Source: Vibrio superstes (GTDB lineage Bacteria > Pseudomonadota > Gammaproteobacteria > Enterobacterales > Vibrionaceae). Taken from it: DNA of 64,000 bases. The DNA lies in assembly GCF_003569005.1 (NCBI RefSeq), contig NZ_BCUR01000001.1, positions 1,245,893 through 1,309,892 of the forward strand. The letters run 5' to 3'. This document shows, piece by piece, positions 54,238-64,000 of the stretch; position 1 is the first letter of the stretch, and the number at the start of each line of letters is the position of its first letter. The notes beneath the pieces are model-generated. The model had not been told where the DNA came from. It saw only the letters and a list, made by a program, of their open reading frames with translations, and did no database searches. The translations under genes and the position numbers were made by a program.

Positions 54238-55924
54238 TTCTCTTTTGTGGCAACAAGTGTTCACTCAATTTCATTTTATTAGGCCGCTATGGCTCCTTGC
54301 TCTTATTCCTTTAATGGCCGTGGTCTATCTGCGTTGGAAGCATGAGACCGTTGGTAGTTGGCAAGCCTTGCTACCAGATCATCTAAGAAAGCCTTTGACC
54401 ATCGGCGATATGGGGTGGCGAAAGCAACTGCCTCTAAAATTGCTATTTGTCTCTATGTTGCTGGCAATTATTGTCTGCGCAGGGCCTACCTGGCAAAGAT
54501 CACCATCGCCTTTTGGTGAAGACAAGGCATCACTACTGATTGCGTTGGATAACAGTCCCTTAATGCTGAACGAGGACTTGCCACCTAGCAGATTAGAGCG
54601 TTCAAAGCAGAAGGTGCAGGATCTCTTAGCACTTCGTGCTGGCGGGCAAACAGGCCTAGTAGTGTATTCTGGCACAGCTCACCTTGCCATGCCAATGACC
54701 AAAGACAGCTCTGTATTTGCTCCTTTCTTGGCGGCCATTGAGCCTAGCATTATGCCTGTCGAAGGGAAAAAAGCGGACAGCATTATAGCGCTTATCGATG
54801 AACAGTTGGCTAGTGATAAAGCGGGAACCGTACTTCTTATTAGTGACGGTATTACACCAAACAGTCTCGAACCACTTGCCCAATACTTTAATCAAAGTCG
54901 TCATCAACTGCTTGTTCTAGCCGCAGGCAACCAGCAAGTGCAAAGCAGTAATCCAATGGATCTCAACTCGCTGAAGCAATTGGCGAGTGAAAGCGGTGGG
55001 AGCATAGAGGTGATTTCCATTGATGGTACCGATATTAGCGCACTAAATCGAAAGATTGAACGTCATATGCAGCTTAACAATGAGTCAGCAATGCCATGGC
55101 AAGACATGGGGTATTACTTGCTAGTGCCTATCGCTTTATTGCTACTGTTTTGGTTTAGAAAGGGCTGGCTTGTTCAATGGGCACTGCTGTTTTGTGTTCT
55201 CACGCTTGCTTTGCCTGTGAACAAGGCTTATGCGTCGCTCGAGATGCACAAAGCCGAATCCACAGAGGCAAGCGTGGAACTAACGCAGTGGGACAAGGTT
55301 TCTCAAATGTGGGTCGATCTATGGCTGACTCCAGACCAGCAAGGGCAGTGGCACTTTAATCGACAAGACTATCTTGAGGCGGCGATTCATTTTCAAGACC
55401 CGCTTCGCAAGGGCATAGCCTATTATTATGCTGGAGAATTTAAACTGGCTCATGCGCAGTTCTTAAATGCAGACTCAGCCCTGTCACTGTTCTATGCGGG
55501 CAATGCGTTGGCCAGACAGCGCGAGTATCTCAAAGCTAGGGATTTGTTCGCCTATCTGCTAAAACAAGAAAAATGGGAGCTACCAGAACAACTTACCACG
55601 GATGTGGAGCATAACTTGAAGGCGATGCAGGCCATTGTTGATGAGGTGAATCGGCTCAGTGAGAGTCAGGCAGGCACCACAGACGGCCCTGAAGACTCAA
55701 TGGAGCTAGGTGATAAGCCTCAGACAGGGGATGGCGCAGAAGACCAAGCGGTGGCAGCAATGATGCTAAAAGAGACGCTCAATGCCAATGAAATACTGGG
55801 TAGTGATGAGCTTGCTGATAAGTGGCTGCGTAAGGTGGAGTCCGACCCTAAGTTCTTTCTAAGAGCCAAGTTTCAAATTGAGTTACTTAATCGTCAAAGT
55901 GAGGAGCCAAGTAATGCGAAGTAA
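54230..55924 (+). CDS. BatB/BatC-like fused VWA-TPR membrane protein
   Basis: 564 residues from ATG 54230 (AAGGAG upstream). VWA domain with a degenerate MIDAS: DNSPLM replaces DxSxS. A transmembrane helix follows (about 293-307), then a second one and TPR-like repeats (RKGIAYYYAGEFKLAHAQFL, LFYAGNALARQREYLKARDL). Combines the roles of separate BatB and BatC proteins. Overlaps batD by 11 bases. Confidence 0.88.
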   Translation: MFDSLLWQQVFTQFHFIRPLWLLALIPLMAVVYLRWKHETVGSWQALLPDHLRKPLTIGDMGWRKQLPLKLLFVSMLLAIIVCAGPTWQRSPSPFGEDKASLLIALDNSPLMLNEDLPPSRLERSKQKVQDLLALRAGGQTGLVVYSGTAHLAMPMTKDSSVFAPFLAAIEPSIMPVEGKKADSIIALIDEQLASDKAGTVLLISDGITPNSLEPLAQYFNQSRHQLLVLAAGNQQVQSSNPMDLNSLKQLASESGGSIEVISIDGTDISALNRKIERHMQLNNESAMPWQDMGYYLLVPIALLLLFWFRKGWLVQWALLFCVLTLALPVNKAYASLEMHKAESTEASVELTQWDKVSQMWVDLWLTPDQQGQWHFNRQDYLEAAIHFQDPLRKGIAYYYAGEFKLAHAQFLNADSALSLFYAGNALARQREYLKARDLFAYLLKQEKWELPEQLTTDVEHNLKAMQAIVDEVNRLSESQAGTTDGPEDSMELGDKPQTGDGAEDQAVAAMMLKETLNANEILGSDELADKWLRKVESDPKFFLRAKFQIELLNRQSEEPSNAK

Positions 55925-57212
55925 CCTTTGGCGCCTTATCTTAAGCGCTTTCATGTCGATGGCGTTTACGACGAGTAGCTTTGCCAGTGACGTAGCGCAG
56001 CTGCAACGCAGTGGCGGTGTGCAGATCAAGAGCTGGTTGAATGATAATCAAGATATCGAACAACCAGAGCAGGTCACTATCAACGAGCAGCTCACCCTGT
56101 ATATAGAAGTATCGACACCGCGCTGGTTTACGGGCGGGACTCGCATTGGTGGCATTGAAATACCGGATGTCATAGCCAAGCAGCGTTCTCAACTTGCGGT
56201 TAATTACGCAGAGAGGCGAAAGGGCGCGACCTGGTCAGTACAGTTATGGGAGATTAATTTGTATCCGCAAAGGAGCGGCGAGTTTGTTATCCCACCACTT
56301 GCGGTGCAGGTACAAGTCTCTGTTGACAGTGGCGTGAATGTGAAAGGTAACCTCTACACCGAACCATTGCGATTTACGGCTAGCTTACCAAGCGGGCTAT
56401 TGACGGAAGAAACGCTTTGGATTAACAGCCCTAAGGCTGAAATAAACCAGCAGTGGCAACAGTCTAATCAAGAACTGAAGGCCGGAGATACCATTACCCG
56501 AACCATCCGTATTGAGGCAACAGATACCTTGTCGGTGTTATTACCTTCGGTAATGTCTACCGATAGCGTGAATAGAAATAAAAATTATCAAGCATATGCA
56601 AAGCCAGTGAGGCTGTCAGATACGCAAAATCGAGGTCAGTATCAAGCACAGAGCGTCGAGGAGGAGGTTTATGTGCTACAAACTGGGGGAGAGCTAACCT
56701 TTCCTGAGTACTCGATATTTTGGTGGGATTCAGAGCAAGGTGAATTGCGAGAATTGAGACTTGAGGGGCAGTCTTTCAAAGTGTCCCATACCTTCTCTTC
56801 GTGGGTGCGCTATTATAAAGATAACTTACTGATTACACTCTTTGTTTTCATTGTAGTTATTGGGTTTTATTTAGCGTTAAAACGCTATTATAAGAGCCAA
56901 CCTAAGCCTGCTTGGTGGGTGTTTGTTCAAGAATTGAAATTAGGCAATGATCAGCGAATCCGGGCCTGTTTGTATGTTCGATTACGCTCTCAATCGGGTG
57001 ATTTACAATTGAATGCATTGTCGAGCACTGTTGATTGGCAAATACTAGCGAACCAAATTCAAGACGAAAAGATCTCTTTTATTAAGGGATGTTCTCTATG
57101 GCGAGAAATAGGAAGACTGGCTAGTCAAAAAAATGAGCAAAGGAAATCGCATTATCTCGCTTTGCCTCAATTGGCGAGGTTAAATGAGCGCTACAAAGGC
57201 CCTAGATATTAG
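55914..57212 (+). CDS. BatD-like exported protein
   Basis: 432 residues from ATG 55914 (GAGGAG upstream). Signal peptide (ending near FAS, about 22), beta-rich periplasmic domains (QVTINEQLTLYIEVSTPRWF; GDTITRTIRIEATD), one late helix (LLITLFVFIVVIGFYLAL) and a cytoplasmic end. BatD/oxygen-tolerance family, last of the Bat operon. Confidence 0.85.
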   Translation: MRSNLWRLILSAFMSMAFTTSSFASDVAQLQRSGGVQIKSWLNDNQDIEQPEQVTINEQLTLYIEVSTPRWFTGGTRIGGIEIPDVIAKQRSQLAVNYAERRKGATWSVQLWEINLYPQRSGEFVIPPLAVQVQVSVDSGVNVKGNLYTEPLRFTASLPSGLLTEETLWINSPKAEINQQWQQSNQELKAGDTITRTIRIEATDTLSVLLPSVMSTDSVNRNKNYQAYAKPVRLSDTQNRGQYQAQSVEEEVYVLQTGGELTFPEYSIFWWDSEQGELRELRLEGQSFKVSHTFSSWVRYYKDNLLITLFVFIVVIGFYLALKRYYKSQPKPAWWVFVQELKLGNDQRIRACLYVRLRSQSGDLQLNALSSTVDWQILANQIQDEKISFIKGCSLWREIGRLASQKNEQRKSHYLALPQLARLNERYKGPRY

Positions 57213-57238
57213 CCTAGGGGTAAACACAATAGGAACCT

Positions 57239-58141
57239 ATGAAAAGTACTGAGCTTAATTTAATCCCTTTCTTTGTCGCTGTGTACGAAGAAAGCAGTAT
57301 GTCTAAAGCCGCCAATCGTCTTGGGGTCAGCCAGCCAGCAGTAAGTAAGTCTTTAAAGCGCCTACGAGAGATTTATGACGATCCTTTGTTCCATAGAAGC
57401 CCTACAGGGGTTACGCCTACGACTTTTGCTGTTGATATTTACCCAGCGCTGTCTGCCTCGTTTAAGAATTTCACCTCCACCTTGTCTGCAACACGAGACT
57501 TTAACCCAAAAGATTCTCATCGTATCTTTTCGATTGCTTGCATAACCACTGTGGCTTACCAATTGATGCCGGATCTATTGGCGGCCATAAAAAACAAAGC
57601 GCCTAATATCGACCTTGAGGTACACCCTCTGTTTACCGAGGATCATGAGTCAGATTTGCGTTTGCAGCGATACGACTTGGTCATTGATATGCGACCAATG
57701 GAAAGGACATCGTTAAAGGTAATAAAGCTGGGTAGGGAAAGCATCAAGGTGATCGCTAGAGAAGGTCATCCAAGACTCTCTGGTGAGATTACCGTAGAGC
57801 AATTTCTAGCAGAGGGACATATCGCGGTGTCTCGTTGGAAGAGTCGAAGTGCGCTCTTGCATCACTTCAAAGAGTTGGATAATCGTAGGATTGTGTACCG
57901 CTCTCCTGGTGTACTTGAGGTGCTACCTGTGGTGTGTGGTACTGATTACCTTGCCCTGTTCCCAGTGTCTATCATCGAAACCATGGCCACGCATTTCCCG
58001 ATACAAACCTTAGAGGCACCGTTTCTGGATATATCAGAAGATGTTTGCATGCTTTGGCATCCAAGTAGAACCACAGAAAATGGCCACAAATGGTTACGAA
58101 GCCAAGTGCAGTCAGTGTCAAAGGTGATCTTTAAAGATTAG
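57239..58141 (+). CDS. LysR-family regulator
   Basis: 300 residues. N-terminal LysR HTH (MSKAANRLGVSQPAVSKSLK, about 21-40), then a substrate-binding domain. Twenty-six bases after batD, so it may share the transcript and regulate the sulfatase-Bat region. The inducer is unknown. Confidence 0.9.
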   Translation: MKSTELNLIPFFVAVYEESSMSKAANRLGVSQPAVSKSLKRLREIYDDPLFHRSPTGVTPTTFAVDIYPALSASFKNFTSTLSATRDFNPKDSHRIFSIACITTVAYQLMPDLLAAIKNKAPNIDLEVHPLFTEDHESDLRLQRYDLVIDMRPMERTSLKVIKLGRESIKVIAREGHPRLSGEITVEQFLAEGHIAVSRWKSRSALLHHFKELDNRRIVYRSPGVLEVLPVVCGTDYLALFPVSIIETMATHFPIQTLEAPFLDISEDVCMLWHPSRTTENGHKWLRSQVQSVSKVIFKD

Positions 58142-58178
58142 GGTCTGTTGACCCCAGTGTGATGATATAAAAGGCCCA

Positions 58179-58209
58179 CTTGGTATTATCACTCCTTAAC
58201 AATACCAAG
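58179..58209. repeat. Inverted repeat after the LysR gene
   Basis: CTTGGTATT-N13-AATACCAAG, perfect 9-bp arms, with a small GGGTC/GACCC hairpin at 58141-58154 before it. No T run; it lies between convergent genes, so may still be a terminator-like structure. Confidence 0.55.
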
Positions 58210-58228
58210 AGGGTCGTTAGTCTATATG

Positions 58229-58549
58229 TTATAGGCTATGCCAGCGTTTACCCGCTTCGAATCCTACGAGCGACGACATACGTTCTAAATATGTCGATGG
58301 AGTGCACTGGGTGTTTTCTTGCGCTTCAGTGAACTGGTTAAAGAAGGATTTGTAAATGGTGAACATATCTTCATTTGTACCAGTAATTGCTTCTTCTCTT
58401 GCTAGCTTTCTCGCTTTTTGAGTCAGGTAACTCTCAATTACGCTTGATTCCCCACGCAGTAAAGCGTGTTTGTTGATCCAGCCTAACTCGCCATTTGCGA
58501 TGTCAGTAGTGATAGAGCTTTTAAGCAATGATAGTTTGGTTGTATCCAT
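58229..58549 (-). CDS. Hypothetical protein, 106 aa
   Basis: Predicted mostly helical, no signal or membrane segment, no family recognised. AGGA lies nine bases before the ATG. Contains KARKLAREEAITGTNEDMF and a single Cys. Between the LysR gene and the thiC leader; no operon partner. Confidence 0.7.
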   Translation of the reverse strand: MDTTKLSLLKSSITTDIANGELGWINKHALLRGESSVIESYLTQKARKLAREEAITGTNEDMFTIYKSFFNQFTEAQENTQCTPSTYLERMSSLVGFEAGKRWHSL

Positions 58550-58766
58550 TGATGCATTCCTACTTAGTAATTATCAAAAGACCACTTTTCCAGCACAGCT
58601 CGCCTGTGACATAGGGAAAAGATCGGGGGCATGCTAGACCCAGAAAGCATCTTCGTCTACGAAATTCACACAAATTTACATTTATACCTATAAAGTGGTA
58701 CATGAGCGGTATGCACCTCATTGCACTGCTTTTTTTCTTTCTAAATGAGGGATATACTCCAGTCTA

Positions 58767-58848
58767 CTTGTCGGAGTGCCATAAGGCTGAGACCGTTAAC
58801 TCGGGATCCGTTGAACCTGATCAGGCTAATACCTGCGAAGGGAACAAG
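58767..58848 (+). promoter_or_regulatory. TPP riboswitch (THI element) upstream of thiC
   Basis: Conserved core seen in order: CTTGT (P1 left), GGAGTGCC, GGCTGAGA, GAACCTGATCAGGCTAATAC, GCGAAGGGAACAAG. The P1 arms CTTGT and ACAAG pair. Binds thiamin pyrophosphate and lowers thiC expression. Confidence 0.97.
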
Positions 58849-58881
58849 AGTAGAGATCATAACACCCCAGATCTCTATCCC

Positions 58882-60907
<2,026 letters not shown>

Positions 60908-60924
60908 CCAGTAACAGAAACACA

Positions 60925-60957
60925 AAGGGCTATCCAAGTGGATAGCCCTTATTATTT
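60925..60957 (+). terminator. Intrinsic terminator after thiC
   Basis: AAGGGCTATCC-AAGT-GGATAGCCCTT, 11 perfect pairs, followed by ATTATTTGTT. Confidence 0.9.
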
Positions 60958-60979
60958 GTTGTTCGCAATTAACGGAAGT

Positions 60980-62686
60980 CTATTTCTCGCTAACCACTTC
61001 TCGCAATACCGTCCCTGTGGTGCCACTTGGCTGAGTGATCCCTAGGCTATTGGACAGTGTTGGTGCAATGTCATACGGAGTGACTTCGCGCTCAACCCTT
61101 TGAGGCTTGATCTTGTGCCCAGCAAAGATAACCGGGACATGGGTATCATAGCGCCATGGAGAGCCATGCGTAGAGGCCACGGTTAATCCGTCCATATCAT
61201 TGATGTAGGTACGCGGTGCAAAGACCAAGTACACATCGCCAGAGCGATTCGGATGGTAGTTGTTGCTGACCATTTTGTTAATATGAGTGTCAGCCAAACG
61301 CCCGGAAGCCACATCGGAGCTGGTGACGGCGTAGGCGACGCCCTCAATCTTCATCACCTCTTGCGCGATGGCGGTTTGTAACTTGGCCAGATCGATGCCT
61401 TTCTCTTTGATTAGCTCATGATTCAGGTAAACATAAGGCTGTGCGTAAAGTCGAAAGATCTCTTCATCAACCCCGAACTCGGACTTAAGGCGTTGCTTAA
61501 GGCTGTCCGTGAGCAATGATTTTTTATCAAAGTAATTGGCGCGCTTAAGCCCCAATGTCGCCGCGATAGGAGATGCCTCTGGTGCTCCATGATCTGCAGA
61601 CAATACAATCAGGGTATTGTCCAAGCCGACATGATGGTCAATATCTGCAAACAGGCTCTTCAATGTTTTATCTAGGCGAATAAGGTTATCCTCAGCCTCT
61701 AGGCTTGACGGACCATACAGATGCAACACGTAATCGTTTGAAGAAAAACTCACCGAGAGGTAATCGGTCACATCGCGACTGCCTAGCTTCTCTTGTTGCA
61801 ATAAAACCTTGGCAAAGTCTGCAGTGATCTCATCACCTGCAGGGCTAACCGTGAGCATGGTTGAGTAGTATTGATAGCTTGCAGGGCCATAAGGGTGGGG
61901 AAACGTTCGTTTGAATCCCGCTAGATCAAACTTTTGCTCCTGAGATAGTTCTTCAAGGGTGTATTTATCTCTATCTAGAGCAAGCTCCCATCGCTTGCCG
62001 GAGTACTGTGCAGGGATGTTCTTTTCGTTCCACCTATTAACCCACACGGGATAGGCATCGTAGTAGTAATCACTAGTGACGAACTCAGAGGTTGCCTTTG
62101 AAAACCAAAATGCCTTGCCGGTATGTCCAGCCATAGAGATGGCACCTCGATCCTTAATAGAGACTCCAAAGACCTTAGATTGACCACTGTTTGATATCGT
62201 TAACTCGTCACTGAATGTCGATACTAAGATGGGAGAGGGAGATCGCCCATCTTGTTTAGCCGTGCGTTGAGTGGGGTCGATTTCGGTAGATTGGTCAACG
62301 CCAGCACCGCTGCTCAGCATGCTGTAGTCACCGTCTTCTACATTGTAGATAAGGCGTTCAAGACCTCTGTCATACCAAACGTTACCCACCATGCCGTGCA
62401 CTGATGGTGGCGCACCTGTGGCTAGGGAAACGTGGCCGACAATGGTTTCTGTATTGCCGTGTTGATAATGGGCGTTGGTGTAGTAGACCCCCTGATCCAT
62501 CAGGTAACGGAAGCCGCCTTCACCAAAATTGTGCTTGTATCGCTCAAGAAGGTCGCCACGAAGTCCATCAACGGTTATCTGTAATACGAGCTTGGGCTTA
62601 GCCTCAGCAGAAAATACAGGAGAGGAGATAAGACCTAGGCCTATCAAACTCATCGCACAGTAGCGTTTCATCATTGTTTTATTCAT
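60980..62686 (-). CDS. Periplasmic alkaline phosphatase-superfamily enzyme (PafA/NPP-like)
   Basis: 568 residues with a signal peptide (ending near FSA, about 27). Metal and nucleophile motifs: ITVDGLRGD, NTETIVGH (Thr nucleophile), LSADHGAPE and ASTHGSPW. Closest in style to PafA alkaline phosphatases and nucleotide pyrophosphatases; phosphate mono- or diester activity. The first ATG abuts AAGG; ATGs four and five codons on may be the start. Thirteen bases after the FGE-like gene end on the same strand. Confidence 0.85.
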   Translation of the reverse strand: MNKTMMKRYCAMSLIGLGLISSPVFSAEAKPKLVLQITVDGLRGDLLERYKHNFGEGGFRYLMDQGVYYTNAHYQHGNTETIVGHVSLATGAPPSVHGMVGNVWYDRGLERLIYNVEDGDYSMLSSGAGVDQSTEIDPTQRTAKQDGRSPSPILVSTFSDELTISNSGQSKVFGVSIKDRGAISMAGHTGKAFWFSKATSEFVTSDYYYDAYPVWVNRWNEKNIPAQYSGKRWELALDRDKYTLEELSQEQKFDLAGFKRTFPHPYGPASYQYYSTMLTVSPAGDEITADFAKVLLQQEKLGSRDVTDYLSVSFSSNDYVLHLYGPSSLEAEDNLIRLDKTLKSLFADIDHHVGLDNTLIVLSADHGAPEASPIAATLGLKRANYFDKKSLLTDSLKQRLKSEFGVDEEIFRLYAQPYVYLNHELIKEKGIDLAKLQTAIAQEVMKIEGVAYAVTSSDVASGRLADTHINKMVSNNYHPNRSGDVYLVFAPRTYINDMDGLTVASTHGSPWRYDTHVPVIFAGHKIKPQRVEREVTPYDIAPTLSNSLGITQPSGTTGTVLREVVSEK

Positions 62687-62698
62687 CCTTTTAACGAA

Positions 62699-63484
62699 TT
62701 AGCGCGCGTCTCTAACAAGGCGCAGTCCCATATCCGACATAATTATAGACTGGCTAGCAAAGTCTCTTCGGTAGTTTTCAGATTCATTGTCGGCATAGGA
62801 AAAACTGCCACCGCGAACAGACTTATGGGCAAGTCCAATATCGGTATCTTGTGCGTTACTTGGATTGTGTATTGGTGAACTGCGATAAAATGTTGCTTCG
62901 TAGGCATCGATAGTGAATTCGCCCACATTGCCTGTCATGTCATACAGTCCTAGTTCATTAGGTTTCTTTTGACCAACGCGGTGTGCTCGATTGTTGGCAT
63001 TGCCTGCATGCCATGCGACCTCATCGATGTTGTTTGAACCACTATAGGTATAGCCCTTAGATTGATTGCCACCACGCGCGGCAAATTCCCACTCGGCCTC
63101 AGTGGGCAAGCGGTACTTTTGACCTGTGATTTCATTGAGTTTGTCGATGAAGTAGTTCGCTTGCTGCCAACTTAAGTTATTGACTGGGATTTGAGGGTCT
63201 TTGAAGAAGCTTCTTGAATGGCCCATTACCTCTTCAAACAAAGACTGTGTGACCTCGAACTTAGAGATATAAAAGCTATCCACACTCACTTGGTGGGCGG
63301 GTTGCTCTGAGGCTTTGGCATCATCCGAGTCGGAACCCATGATATAAGCGCCCCCGGCAACGAATACCATGTCGGCTTCGATCTGAGCGGTCAGAGGGTG
63401 AGGTTCAAATAGTGAGCATCCTGTTATTGTTAACACTAGCGTCCATGCTAATAAAGGGCGAATAGTCGTCAAGCGCAGGTTCAT
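62699..63484 (-). CDS. FGE-fold lipoprotein without catalytic cysteines
   Basis: 261 residues with lipobox ITGC (Cys23). The rest is a formylglycine-generating-enzyme (SUMF1) domain: YIMGSDSDD, YRLPTEAEWEFAARGG, GLYDMTGNVGEFTID and SVRGGSFSY. The only Cys is the lipobox, so the two catalytic cysteines of true FGE are missing, and the usual GNVWEW is GNVGEF. Probably a binding or scaffold protein rather than a maturase. Operon with the phosphatase; divergent from the sulfatase maturase. Confidence 0.85.
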   Translation of the reverse strand: MNLRLTTIRPLLAWTLVLTITGCSLFEPHPLTAQIEADMVFVAGGAYIMGSDSDDAKASEQPAHQVSVDSFYISKFEVTQSLFEEVMGHSRSFFKDPQIPVNNLSWQQANYFIDKLNEITGQKYRLPTEAEWEFAARGGNQSKGYTYSGSNNIDEVAWHAGNANNRAHRVGQKKPNELGLYDMTGNVGEFTIDAYEATFYRSSPIHNPSNAQDTDIGLAHKSVRGGSFSYADNESENYRRDFASQSIIMSDMGLRLVRDAR

Positions 63485-63623
63485 ATTTGGTCTCTGTCAA
63501 AAAATGAGACATTAGTTTAACAATTCTCAATTTTCCAAATGGTTATATGCGCAATAACAAGCCTTTGATATAACCAAAAGTTAAAATAAGGCTGTTTTTG
63601 GCATCCAAGATAACGGTATCGAT

Positions 63624-64000
63624 ATGTTGTTGACTCAAGGCCCGCAATTTAACGGCAAACCCTCAAAGCGAATGCATGTAATGGCGAAGCCCATTGGTGC
63701 TGCGTGCAATATTGATTGCAATTACTGCTACTACCTGAGCAAGCAGGACCTGTTGGACTACAAGAAGGGTTGTTCTCCAGAGATGAGTGAGCACGACCTT
63801 GAGCAATACATTAAGCAGTATATCGAGGCTCAAAATACGCCGGAGATTATCTTTTCATGGCAGGGTGGAGAACCGACTTTATTAGGGCTCCCTTACTTTG
63901 AAAAGATCGTTGAACTGCAGAAAAAGTATCAGCCTGTTGGCGTAAGCATCTCAAACGATTTGCAAACCAATGGCACCTTGCTGAACGCAAAATGGTGTCA
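63624..64000 (+). CDS. Anaerobic sulfatase-maturating radical SAM enzyme (C-terminus beyond window)
   Basis: First 125 codons. Radical-SAM cluster CNIDCNYC (about 27-34) after MHVMAKPIGAA, followed by SWQGGEPTLLGLPYF and LQTNGTLLN, typical of anSME. It turns the active-site Cys (or Ser) of sulfatases into formylglycine without oxygen. Two Cys-type sulfatases lie in this window. Cut by the right edge. Confidence 0.92.
   Translation, partial: MLLTQGPQFNGKPSKRMHVMAKPIGAACNIDCNYCYYLSKQDLLDYKKGCSPEMSEHDLEQYIKQYIEAQNTPEIIFSWQGGEPTLLGLPYFEKIVELQKKYQPVGVSISNDLQTNGTLLNAKWC

Noticed and set aside
62699..63484. Calling this a functional formylglycine-generating enzyme
   Set aside because: Both catalytic cysteines are absent; only the lipobox Cys remains.

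Overview
The window looks like a chromosomal segment of a marine gammaproteobacterium, most likely a Vibrio or close relative. Evidence: the order NapF-NapD-NapA divergent from a NarQ/NarP pair, a complete Nrf nitrite-ammonification locus, TPP-riboswitch-controlled thiC, moderate G+C, and Vibrio-like short repeats. This assignment is inferred from gene content and protein style; no database was searched. No rRNA, tRNA, CRISPR array, complete insertion sequence or prophage was seen.

Layout. (1) 1-4744: periplasmic nitrate reductase genes napF-napD-napA (minus strand; napA runs off the left edge) divergent from the nitrate-sensing narQ-narP pair. (2) 4793-10533: dodecin, a 165-bp tandem repeat array, transaldolase, the molybdopterin genes moeA-moeB (which serve NapA), folE and a TDT-family transporter. 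(3) 10534-16207: a repeat-rich stretch with two small membrane-protein genes, a CobW-type GTPase, two related MITE-like elements, an AbrB-family membrane protein, the ribosome GTPase YlqF/RbgA, and an IS30-like DNA-binding domain followed by four copies of a 12-bp repeat. (4) 16208-24400: a catabolic cluster (small VOC-like protein, DhaK, DhaL, LsrF-like aldolase, DUF1097 membrane protein, SDR, XylR-like regulator, GH3 glycosidase). Its kinase/small-isomerase-candidate/LsrF order resembles the logic of AI-2 breakdown but uses different enzyme families. (5) 24659-32007: a large unique lipoprotein, a DEAD-box helicase, small proteins, a 3D-domain lipoprotein, the acetate carrier SatP and an APC permease. 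(6) 32195-39905: nrfA plus a TPR protein on the minus strand, divergent from nrfBCDEF and a coupled ParB/sulfiredoxin-like gene; the shared 474-bp control region has FNR-like and Fur-like sites. (7) 39902-64000: a VOC protein, then a sulfatase-centred region: two paralogous periplasmic sulfatases flanking an RND efflux pair, an octaheme cytochrome with TPR tail, a MoxR-DUF58-DUF4381-BatA-BatB-BatD operon, a LysR regulator, thiC, a periplasmic phosphatase-superfamily enzyme, an FGE-fold lipoprotein with no catalytic cysteine, and the start of a radical-SAM sulfatase maturase.

How the parts work together. Nap reduces nitrate to nitrite and Nrf reduces nitrite to ammonium; NarQ/NarP senses nitrate/nitrite, MoeA/MoeB help make the NapA cofactor, and the NrfE/F and TPR proteins assemble the NrfA heme protein. 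In the right third, the cysteine-type sulfatases need the anaerobic-type maturase at the right edge; the octaheme protein, RND pump and MoxR/Bat envelope complex beside them suggest a multi-protein envelope system whose substrate is unknown. The two best candidates for undescribed biology are this sulfatase/multiheme/MoxR-Bat assembly and the DhaKL/LsrF-like pathway.
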